DNA from: Prasinococcaceae sp. CCMP 1430
Lineage: Eukaryota; Prasinodermophyta; Palmophyllophyceae; Prasinococcales; Prasinococcaceae
Direction: 5' to 3'
Assembly: GCA_013416795.1 (NCBI GenBank)
Contig: RQSC01000027.1
Coordinates: 710,977 to 759,335 of the forward strand
Length of the DNA stretch: 48,359 nucleotides
In this document: positions 40,778 through 48,359 of the stretch, piece after piece
Layout: each line of letters opens with the position of its first letter
Numbering within the stretch: the stretch's first letter is position 1
Program-made: the position numbers and the translations under genes
Notes under the pieces: generated by a model
Told to the model about the DNA's origin: nothing
The model's database searches: none
Seen by the model: only the letters and a program-made list of their open reading frames with translations

Positions 40778-40812
<35 letters not shown>

Positions 40813-43308
40813 CTGCGGTGACGGCACCGCAACCGCCTCGCTCACCTGTTTCGCCTGGAATGGGAAGGCTGGCGCGGCACCCTCCGCAGCATCACCGAGC
40901 GACCGGTATACGCGGTCGCGCAAGATAGACGCTGAACCGGGAGCTTCCTCGCCTGGCACCATGGCCAAAACGTCGCTCGCGGCGCTCAGCGCACCTTGCG
41001 CTGCCAGGAGGTCAGCGTACGCTGCAAGCAGCGTGGCGAAGGCGTCGCCGGGGGTCGCAGAGCTGCTGGCCTCGGTCGCCAGCTTGAGCAACACAGCCTT
41101 CTCCACGACATCTTGAAGAGGGCCCACGGCTGCCGGCCCCGAGGGGATGACCCCAGCCCACACGCGCACAGCCTCGTCGACGGCACCAGCACACACGTAG
41201 CACAGGCTCGCGCCATGGGTGTTGCCACTAGTTGCCAGCCGCCCGGCGAGCTCAATGCACAGAGGGCCCCACTCGCCGCTGGGCGCATACGTGCACAACA
41301 GCGCAAGCGTCTCTTGCCAACCCGACACAGGGCGCGTCTCGACCAGCCCCCTGAGATCCTTGTCCACGATGGCCTTTGCCACGTGCATGAAGGTGCGCGG
41401 CCGAACCTTCATGTACGTCTTCTGCGTCTTGGCCCACAGGTCGGGGCCACCGATTGCAGCGAGCACCAGCGCATCGGCGAAGCGCTCGGCGGACATGCAC
41501 TCGGCAACGGCACTCGCGTAGTCTCCCACCACTAGCGCACGCTCAACTGCGGCATCGTGCGCGTCCGCCGGCGGCGCGGGCACTGCGACCGGCGCCGAAG
41601 GCGCCACGGGCTTTGAGGGCGCCGCCGCAGGCGCGGGCGGAACCACCGGATCGGCGGCAGGTGCGTCGCCGAGGTTGTCAAAGAAACCCTCACCAGTGTC
41701 GCCACCGACGACGGGGAGTGCCTGCACACCAGCATTGAGCGCCTCGACGCCAGCGGTGACTGCCTCCACGGCCGAAGCCTCGTGACTTTCCTGGGGCTCG
41801 GGCTCCTCGGGCTTGGGCAACTCGAAATTGAGCGCTGTGAGCAGGTCGCGGCGCGCGTCGTCGCGGAAGAGCACACCGAGGAACTTCCAGGTCTCGGCAT
41901 CATCAGCGCAGCCGCTCGAAGCGCATGCTGCAGCGCGCTCCTGGCACAGTGAGGCCATGGACTCACGATCACGCCCCTTGACGGCATCGCGGAAAGTCGC
42001 TGAGCGCGCCACGAGCTGCTCCTCGAGTGCGACGGCACCAACCTTGACGGTGGTCGGCTGCGGCTTCTCGCCTTTGGCCTTATCGCACGTGCCGAACGTC
42101 ACAAGGCGGCCGCCGAAGCCGAAGGTCGCACCCACGGGCCGCTTGAGCCATGCAGGAGCCTTGGCGAGCGAGAACGCCGACTTGGGCGCTGAGTCACTGG
42201 CGGGAGTCGCGAGCGGCTCGGCGGCAATGCCGAACGAGTCGAGCACCGAGTTGGTCGCCGCGGTGGCGCCCGCGGCCGAGACGGCAGTGTCCTGAACGGC
42301 GTTGAAAATGTTCACACGCGAGTCGTAGCTGGACGTGCTGATCACGCCGGGCGTCACCTTGCTCCACTGCAGGTCGAAGTTCCAATTTGAACCAGCGGGC
42401 AGCTCGCACATGATCTCGCCGGTGCCGACGTCCCAGATGATGGTGCGGTTGTCCTTGCCGGAGGAGGCCAGGAGGCTTGGATCCGAGGGGCACCAGGCCA
42501 CCGAAAGGACGCCCTTGGTGTGCCCGGTGAGCTCCTTGACGGGCGAGATCGAGTTGCGCAGATCCCACACCTGCAGAGTGGGTGTCGCGTCGTTGTCCGA
42601 AGCGACGACAAGCTGAGTGGCGAGCTCGGGATTCCACTGCAGCGCCGAGCAGCGGCGCGCCGCGCCAGCGTCGGCCAGCTTGATCACAGGCATCTGCTTG
42701 TGCAGATCCCACACGACGGTCGTTCCGCCGGCCGTGCAGCTCGCGAGGATGTGCTGAACGCGCGGGTTCCACGCGAGCGACGTTATGTCGGCCCCCACTC
42801 CGCCATTGCCGGTCGCGCCCTGCAGCGCGGGGTAGAGCTGCGGTGCGGTCGGCTGCTCGAGGTTCCAGATGCGTAGCTCTCCGTCCGAGGCGCCGGAGGC
42901 GAGCAGGTGCGGGCTGAACGTGTTGAACTCCAGACCCTTGACCGCACCGACATGCTTGGGCGCGAGCCGCGCGATCGTTGCGTCGGCGCCGGCGCCTGCG
43001 ACGATCTTCGCAGGGTCATACAGGTCGACCGAGCCGTCCTCGAGGCCACCCGCGATGATGCCCATGGGATAGCTGCCACTCTCTACGCCCGTAGTTCCCC
43101 ATGCTACGCGGTTGAACTTCTCCGCCACCGTCACCGTGCCGCGCACCGGCAGCGGCTCGTCGGCGCTCGCGAACTCGAGGCCGACCACGTCGAGGCTCGC
43201 CGACGTCGAGAACGACGCGTCGATCGCGCCGGCCATCGTGCCGGCGGCGAGCATGCGCTGCGTGGGCGAGAACGCGCACGTCGCGCATCGATCCATGGTG
43301 AGGACCAT
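39739..43308 (-). CDS. SEC31: COPII outer coat protein SEC31
   Basis: With SEC13 it forms the outer cage of COPII vesicles that leave the ER. 1189 residues, intronless, from ATG 43308 (MVLTMDRCATCAFSP). The N-terminal 7-blade WD40 part (1-345) shows the family start LAAGTMAGAIDASFS, then GGLEDGSVDLYDP, SGASDGELRIWNL, CTAGGTTVVWDL, LQVWDLRNSISPVKEL, SSGKDNRTIIWDVGTGE. This is followed by the blade-inserting segment and an alpha-solenoid ACE1 region (ALVVGDYASAVAECM, FADALVLAAIGGPDLW, ALLCTYAPSGEW). From about 820 it is low complexity: two polyglutamine tracts separated by SHYGGQQ repeats, then a long Pro/Ala region (880-1090) that in other species recruits SEC23 and activates SAR1. The C-terminal 100 residues are helical (SEC31 C-terminal domain). 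An earlier in-frame start exists to 43413 but reads as leader. Confidence 0.95.
40686..40815 (-). repeat. CAG repeats encoding polyglutamine in SEC31
   Basis: Two CTG/CAG trinucleotide tracts (about 40691-40728 and 40776-40815) separated by a near-duplicate unit reading SHYGGQQ twice. Tract purity is interrupted only by CCG and TTG triplets. Confidence 0.85.
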
Positions 43309-43854
43309 CCTGTCAGCAGCGCGCGCGCCGCGCTGCCCTTGGGGGTTGCCCGACGAGGGAGAGGGGGGGGGGCGCGCGCCGCGCGCGCGCAGTGGTGGCT
43401 TCTTCCTTCTCAACAGCCAGACCTAACACACACAACCCACCTCGCACCTCTGCACCAGCAAAAACAAAACAAAAAAAAGGGCCTCGCGGAGGCCATCAAA
43501 ACGCACCCCGCCGCGAACGCACGAGTGGAGGCGCGCGCAGCGTGCATGCATGCGCGCGCCCTGATCGGTGGCAAGGCGGGAACGCACCGCCGCAGCGCCC
43601 GCCGTGGAATCCACACACAATGGAATCCTTACATTCATAATAAACATCGTGAACGCACAGTGGATTCGCTCAATGGTGGGTGGAAGTTGCGGGGTCCGCC
43701 CTGCGGGTGCGCTCTGATGTCTGATCTGAGTCGAGACAAAAACGTTTTGGGGCGCATTTTCTGTCGAAAAGAAAAAAAAGAAAAAGGAGGCGGTCTGGCG
43801 CGGGGGGGCACGGGGGCGCGGTGCGCCACAGTGGCGCTCGCTGTCCTCTCCTCC

Positions 43855-43905
<51 letters not shown>

Positions 43906-44076
43906 ATGGAGGCCTGCGAGTCCTTCTTGCCCTTCTTCTTGTCCTTCTTCCCCCCCCCCCTTTTGCACGCACACACGCTTCTTCCTCCGCCCCAAACGCA
44001 CTCACGCAAGTCTTCGGCTGCGAGCGCAGCGCACACGCGGCAAGCTCTTGGCGTCACCCTGCGGGACCCGCGCGCC
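43309..44076. promoter_or_regulatory. Divergent region SEC31/TMEM230 with a 50-bp C tract
   Basis: Contains the SEC31 leader (low-complexity, GGGGGG run near 43362), an A-rich stretch (43460-43482), a less GC-rich segment with TTACATTCATAATAAACATC (43630-43650, a candidate TATA-like area), a purine run (43769-43792) and an uninterrupted 50-base C tract (43856-43905) followed by further C/T runs. No coding frame is believable here. Confidence 0.5.
43856..43905. repeat. Poly(C)/poly(G) homopolymer, 50 bp
   Basis: Fifty consecutive C on the + strand, directly followed by ATGGAGG. The length as assembled is likely to be unreliable. Confidence 0.9.
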
Positions 44077-44603
44077 ATGCCGCGCGCGGGCTCGCGCGCG
44101 TACACGCGCCTCAGCAGGGGCCGGGAGTACGACCCGCGCTTCGACGCGGCCATCGCACAATCACATCGCAAACACCCGTGGAAGAAGCTCGCGCTCGCGG
44201 CTGGGCTGCTGCTGGCGGGCATCGCGCTTTTCGCGGTGGCGTACCTTTGCCTGACCAAGCATCTGGGCACGAGCGAGCTGGACGTCAGCCGCGGCTATGG
44301 CTTCGCTGCGCTCGGCGCGCTCGTGTTCATACCGGGCTTCTACCACTCACGGCTCGCATACTATGCTCTCAAGGTGCGACCGCAAACGCTGGCGACTTGG
44401 CATGGGGCCAAGACACGCTGCACAGTAGCGACACATGCTCGTGGGGCTAGGCTCTGTTCCGTGCGCGCGAGCACGTACGGCGCTGCCATCCCTGTCGTGC
44501 CTGCGTCGACTGACCGGCGTGCCGGCCTCGTTCCGCACTCACACGTGCGGCCTCGCAGGGCTACAAAGGCTTTAGCTTGGACCAGATCCCTGACTACGAC
44601 TGA
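44077..44603 (+). CDS. TMEM230: TMEM230 (DUF872 family) two-pass membrane protein
   Basis: Small protein of secretory and recycling vesicles; the human one is linked to vesicle trafficking in neurons. Exons 44077-44373 and 44559-44603 (donor GTGCGA, acceptor CTCGCAG), 113 residues. After a basic N-terminus (YTRLSRGREYDPRFDAAI) come two membrane segments, LALAAGLLLAGIALFAVAYL and FAALGALVFIPGFYHSRLAY. The FIPGFYHSRLAYYALKGYKG stretch and the C-terminal FSLDQIPDYD match human [20 protein letters not shown] and YDDIPDFDD. The intron falls right between AYYALK and GYKG. It is transcribed away from SEC31, another secretory gene, through a shared promoter region, and converges with the SELENOF-like gene 99 bp downstream. 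Confidence 0.94.
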
Positions 44604-44702
44604 GCGAGCCCATCTGCAGCGCGCGGTGACTGGCGCGTGTGACGTCCCCCACTGCCTACTCCCCCCTTCCCCCGGCATTCCCCGAAGAATTAATTAATCA
44701 CG
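44604..44702. terminator. Convergent 3' region with AATTAATTAA
   Basis: 99 bp between the stops of TMEM230 (+) and the SELENOF-like gene (-). GAATTAATTAATCACG (44686-44701) is the only AT-rich patch, near-palindromic, and may act as a polyadenylation-type signal for both genes. Confidence 0.4.
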
Positions 44703-45673
44703 TCACAGCTCATCTTTGCCCAACGAGCTGCCGCTGTCTGCGCTGCTGGTGCCCGGCGCCGTCGCTCCCTTGGGCGGCTTCAGCTTGGCATCTAGGAAGG
44801 CTACCATCTCGTCTACCTTGAACTTCACGAAGGCGTCCTCGACGACCCTCACCTTGCCTCTTCGCAGCGTGAGCTGTGCAGCATGCGTGTGTGCGCGAGT
44901 GTGCGCACACGCGATTGTCAGCTGGGGCCACACGCGCCTTTGCCGGCACGGGTCCTGAGCTTTGCATGCTCGCGCATTTCTAGCGCGAGTAGCGCTGTCA
45001 GTCTCTGCGATCGCACACACCTTCGGCCGCGCGCGATCGACGTGCTTGATGGTGAGCGCGTCGCTAAAGAGCGGGTCTCCAGCGTCCTTTGCCGTCTCGA
45101 CGCGCTCGATGAGCTGCTGGAGCTCAGGGAAGTGAGATACCCATGCTTCATCGAGCTCGAGCGTGGCCTTGTGGAAACGGGCCCCACTGTCGCCACGTTC
45201 AGACGCACAGCATCGACGACAGTCCGCTACCAACGCCGCCGAAGACTGGACGGATGCACACGCGCCCATGGGCAGACACACGCGCGCGAGCGCGCATTAA
45301 AGCCGTGTTTTGGACGCGCAACGTGGCCATCCACGATGCAGGCGATGTCGTCAGCGCAGTGCACGCAGATGTCGAGGTACACACACATGAGGTGCTTTGC
45401 GGATGTGTGGGCTGGCCGAACATGGCCTGCGAATGAGCGCTGCCGCACCTCGCCAAGGAATGTCTCCATATCGTCGCATGATCCGCACAACAACGATCCC
45501 GGCGAGAAGCCGAGATCCTCGCAGTCCACCTCACCGCTCCCCGCCGCCGCCTCTGCCGCCGCTACAAAGCTGCTGCCGCCGCAACATACGAGCGCTGCCG
45601 CGGCTGCTGCGGTCGCTACGGCCGCCAACACCCCGCGTGCGTGCCCCGGCCGGCTGCCGCGTGCGCGGCGCAT
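44703..45673 (-). CDS. SELENOF (Sep15)-like ER protein without the CxU motif, ending KDEL
   Basis: SELENOF is a thioredoxin-fold ER protein that works with UDP-glucose:glycoprotein glucosyltransferase in folding quality control. Exons 45673-45449, 45245-45021, 44873-44703, all phase 0, 206 residues (human 165). A signal peptide (LAAVATAAAAAALVCC) is followed by the Cys-rich UGGT-binding part: CEDLGFSPGSLLCGSC and DCRRCC match human CRELGFSSNLLCSSC and DCRGCC. The thioredoxin-like part reads TLELDEAWVSHFPELQQL where human has AILEVCGUKLGRFPQVQAF, so the redox Cys-Gly-Sec becomes Asp-Glu-Ala. No in-frame TGA is present. The end VDEMVAFLDAKL matches VEEFLSEKL, then a Ser/Gly linker and KDEL. Fold identity good; redox role doubtful. 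Donors GTGCGG and GTGTGT. Confidence 0.87.
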
Positions 45674-46040
45674 CGCGCCGCGCACCCCGCAGCGATCGGG
45701 CGCCAATGGAGCCGCTCTCCTAGCCCTTCTCGCCTCCCCAACACCCGTGTGCCCCGCCTGCGCTGTCTGGCGCGCCCAGGAGAGGCGGCGGGCGGCGGCA
45801 CGTGCGCGTCGCACGCTCTGTCTCGACCTTCCCCCACACGCGCAGGTGCGTGCTGGCGCATTCGACCCGAGGTCAAGAAGCTCGCCCGTGGTTAAATGTT
45901 ACCAATTGGTACATCCAGATGTGCAGGGTGCGAGCCCGGGCGGCACTCCGTGCCACACGTGGCGCCCGCGGCGCCTCCCTCTCCCGGCCCAGCGGGAAGA
46001 GGGGAGGGGCTGGGGTGGGTTGGGGCCGCGCGGAGGCGCG
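45674..46040. promoter_or_regulatory. Divergent promoter SELENOF-like / two-pass protein
   Basis: 367 bp between two start codons. GGTTAAATGTTACCAATTGGTACATCC (45890-45916) is the AT-rich core and includes the near-palindrome TACCAATTGGTA (45900-45911). The rest is GC-rich without coding character. Confidence 0.45.
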
Positions 46041-46629
46041 ATGGGCGGCCTGCGCGAACTCGCCAGCCCCGGCGCGCTCGCGCTCACCGCGGGCCTCGGC
46101 CTGTACCTCATGGCGGCCGCCGCCGTCGCCGAGCGTACGTCGCGCGCAAGGGAAAGAGGGGAGGAGGGGCGCTGCCGGCGGCAGCGCTGCGCTCGCGCGG
46201 CAGTGCGGTGGTGAGCGCAGGGAGGTGGATGGAGGGGTGACGGCGAAAGGCTGCTGCTGCGGCGGGCGCTTTGCCGCAACTGTGTGCTTGCGCGCCGTGG
46301 GCCGGCGCTTGCGCTCGCTCCGCTGCCGATGCGCTGGGCGCTTGCAGTGCTGACGCCCTTGCATACACGCAACTCGCTGCCACCCTACAGACCGTGAGCA
46401 CCATCCGCACTTCCAGCCGGGCATGATGCCGCCGCTGAGCGCGTGCGCGTACCTTCTCGCGGGCACTGCTCTGTGCACGTTGGCGGCGATGCGCACGCAG
46501 GGGGACTTTCGCCCCATCAAGACTGACGCGCGCGACAGCGAGGCTGCGGGCAGCTTCTCCGCCGACTTCATGGCCGTCGGTCACCGCGGAGCGGCCGTCA
46601 AGTCTGATCTCAAGATCCGCGGCATGTGA
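46041..46629 (+). CDS. Small two-pass membrane protein, unknown
   Basis: Exons 46041-46134 and 46391-46629 (donor GTACGT, acceptor CCTACAG, phase 1), 110 residues. Two hydrophobic segments: LALTAGLGLYLMAAAAVA near the N-terminus and LSACAYLLAGTALCTLAAM in the middle, joined by a His-rich loop (EHREHHPHFQPGM) and followed by a polar, lysine-ending tail (GDFRPIKTDARDSEAAGSFS). The hairpin topology with a His-rich loop is clear but I do not recognise the family. The 256-nt intron is the longest in the window. Shares a short divergent promoter with the SELENOF-like gene. Confidence 0.7.
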
Positions 46630-46916
46630 GGCATGCGCCCCTTGTGCGCGCGTAATATTGAGCGGTGGCAATGAGGCACGCGCGCGGTGGTACGCTCGAG
46701 GCAACGCACGCATGTGCGTGCGCGCGCGCGCGGAGAGGAGCTTGCATCGGTGCCGAAGTCGGAGGCGCCCCCACATGCGCCCTGCGCGAGCCTAAGTCGA
46801 GGGCGGCCGGGCGGCCGTGGACCTGAAGCGAACGTATTAAAGGGGGGATTCGCGCTACTAGCCCGATGCACTGGCCGTTCACGTGCGAGCGCAGTTGCCG
46901 CGCCGCGGCCATGCCA
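46630..46916. other. Convergent intergenic region
   Basis: 287 bp between the two-pass protein stop (+) and the PIH1 protein stop (-). Contains GTAATATTGAG (46651) and CGTATTAAAGGG (46831) as the only AT-rich spots. No gene seen. Confidence 0.4.
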
Positions 46917-48318
46917 CTACTCGAGCTCGTCGAGCAGCGCAGCAGACGCGAACTTGAGCTCGCCCGCGGCGTGCGGCGCGCGTCTCTCCGCGTCGGCGAT
47001 CACATCGGCGAGTGGCATGTACGGTAGCCGCACCGTCACAGTCTGCCCGTCCGCTGAGTGCACAGCGACAGCGTGTTCGCCGTCGACGGCAAACGGTAGC
47101 TCTTGACGTAGCGCCTGGCAGCCTGTCACGCTCACCTCGATGGTGTCGCGCAGTGTCCTCACCTTGACGGCACCAGCGCCGCCATCCTTCGTCTTCGCGC
47201 CGAGCTTCATCTGCAGCGCTTGTGTGGGCGGCAGCGTGACCTCGAGCAGCGCGAAGTCTGCAGGACTGCCTTCGAATGTCAGCTTCGCCGACAGCTTTGG
47301 CCGCGTGTCTACCGGTGCCGCGGGGAGCGATGCCGCCGCTGGTGGCTGCCCCCGCCGGCCAAGCTGCTGCTGCTGCTTGGCCGATGTTGCTGCCCTGCCG
47401 GCACTCGCTGGCGTCACTCTCCCGCCTTCTCCAGCTGCAAGCTGCTTCTTGGGTGCGGGGCCGGCCCTGAGCGCGAAAGAAGGTGGCTCACTCTCAGCTC
47501 GCGCACCGGGCGCTTCCTCGACCTCCTCCACGAGTTTCTTCGGCTCAGCGCGCACGCGCATTTTTTCGGGCCGCGCCTTTGAGCCCCAACCGTCCTTGGC
47601 GACGCCCTTGTATTTCATTTTGGGAATGACGTAGTCATCCGCCTGCAGCGCACGCTCATCACCGTACTGCGACGCGGAGGCAAACGCGAGATGTCGATGA
47701 CTGCGAGTCAGGTGCAGCCGACTGGCTCTCACGTGCGTGGGGTGCGCAGCTCTATCTGGAGGCAGCCTGCAGCGCCACCATTGCACGTTCACGCACCTTA
47801 GAGCCCACCCAGTTGAGCACAAGCTCGATAACGAAGCCGCGCAGCTTGCGTCCGCCTGGCGATTGCTGCATGGTCACCTGCATGATGTCGTCGTTGAGCA
47901 CGCAGTCGTACACTGTACACGGTGCCCCCGCCTTGTCTTTCTCCACGCGCGGCTCGGACAGCGAGAGCGGAAAGCGCACAGCCTGCGCGTCGCGCTCGTC
48001 AAATTCTCCTCCGCCCTCCTCTAGCTTCGCCATCGCCTCGGCCACGTGATCGGGCATCGTCGCGTTGGACCAATCGCCAGGCGCGCCGATCTTCGGACTC
48101 CCCATCATGTTTATGAAGGCCTTGCTGCCGTCGGTAAGCGTACGCGCCTTCACGACAAAGTACGGCTCGGGCTCGATTTCCTCGGAGGGTCCCTCCGCAC
48201 CGCCCTGCGGTGCCGCGCCGTTGATCACGTCGAGCAGCTCGCTGAGCTCCGGCGGCGGCCGCTCGCCGGCCGCCACGTAGCTCTGCAGCATTGCGGCGAG
48301 GTCGGCGGCCGACGGCAT
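46917..48318 (-). CDS. PIH1-domain protein (R2TP/dynein-assembly cofactor type)
   Basis: PIH1 proteins bind HSP90/R2TP or act in cytoplasmic preassembly of ciliary dyneins. Exons 48318-47779 and 47642-46917; 421 residues from ATG 48318. PIH1 domain at about 50-180: EPYFVVKARTLTDGSKAFIN, FPLSLSEPRVEKDKAGAP, VYDCVLND, then after the intron YVIPKMKYKGVAKDGWGSK. A Gln/Ala-rich linker follows, and a C-terminal CS-like beta domain (SAKLTFEGSPADFALLEVTL, HAVAVHSADGQTVTVRLPYM). This architecture fits PIH1D1, PIH1D2 and DNAAF6-like proteins; I cannot choose among them. Donor: GTGGCG, giving ERAM joined to ADDYV. The frame remains open from 48318 to the window edge (48359; AAFAEAAAAEGLP), so the start may lie outside. 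A flagellar role is plausible given IFT139 in the same window, but not shown. Confidence 0.85.
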
Positions 48319-48359
48319 GGGCAGGCCCTCGGCGGCGGCCGCCTCGGCGAAGGCGGCGG

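Noticed and set aside
42907-44697. A long rightward frame running through the SEC31 start, the C tract and TMEM230
   Set aside because: Reads through antisense SEC31 and homopolymers; only the TMEM230 part is real.
45021-45245. Selenocysteine (in-frame TGA) in the SELENOF-like protein
   Set aside because: The redox position reads GAT GAA GCA in frame; TGA occurs there only in another frame.
1-48359. tRNA, rRNA or transposase genes
   Set aside because: I looked for tRNA arms, rRNA-like stretches and transposase or reverse-transcriptase motifs and saw none; a covariance-model scan would be needed for certainty.
1-48359. Bacterial origin of the contig
   Set aside because: High GC and long frames look bacterial, but introns, a KDEL signal, RPL7, SEC31, IFT139 and TMEM230 exclude it.

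Overview
The window is nuclear DNA from a unicellular, flagellated eukaryote with a very GC-rich, compact genome. Evidence for a eukaryote: spliceosomal GT-AG introns, a cytosolic ribosomal protein (L7), SEC31, ASCC3, KDSR, TRMT10 and an ER protein ending in KDEL. Evidence for a flagellum: an intraflagellar-transport protein (IFT139/TTC21B); a PIH1-domain chaperone cofactor fits this but is not specific. A PPR-SMR protein, plant-type telo-box motifs and the strongly GC-ending codons point to an alga. A haptophyte of the Pavlova/Diacronema kind would fit, but this is inference only. Methionine synthase reductase implies use of B12-dependent methionine synthase.

Layout, left to right: RPL7 (+), IFT139 (-), a secreted or lumenal RCC1 propeller with EGF-like repeats and a C-terminal multi-pass domain (+), a short coiled-coil protein (-), a PPR-SMR organelle RNA protein (+), a disordered protein (-), methionine synthase reductase (-), a probable first exon of an unknown gene (+), phosphohexomutase (-), an acidic protein with an EF-hand-like tail (+), the last 75 codons of a pirin (-), ribonucleotide reductase large subunit lacking its N-terminus (+), 3-ketodihydrosphingosine reductase (-), TRMT10 tRNA methyltransferase (+), a CD36/LIMP-2-like protein (-), an unassigned exon (-), ASCC3 helicase (-), SEC31 (-), TMEM230 (+), a SELENOF-like ER protein (-), a 110-residue two-pass membrane protein (+), and a PIH1-domain protein (-) that may continue past the right edge.

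Genes alternate strand almost without exception, so most intergenic spaces are either a shared divergent promoter or a convergent terminator region. There is no operon or obvious metabolic cluster. Shared themes are the secretory and endomembrane system (SEC31, TMEM230, KDSR, CD36-like, SELENOF-like, RCC1-EGF-membrane protein), translation and RNA (RPL7, ASCC3, TRMT10, PPR-SMR) and the flagellum (IFT139, perhaps the PIH1 protein). The largest genes are intronless or have one intron. Most introns sit in the small genes of the right half; they are 89 to 256 nt long and mostly start GTGCG.

The most interesting items are the RCC1-EGF-membrane protein, whose membrane domain carries a CREST-like HxxxH motif; a SELENOF homologue that has lost the Cys-x-Sec redox motif but gained KDEL; and an ambiguous base at 21936 that probably marks missing sequence, since two head-to-head genes are both truncated there. 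Intron boundaries were set by reading-frame phase and by remembered family conservation, not by transcript data.
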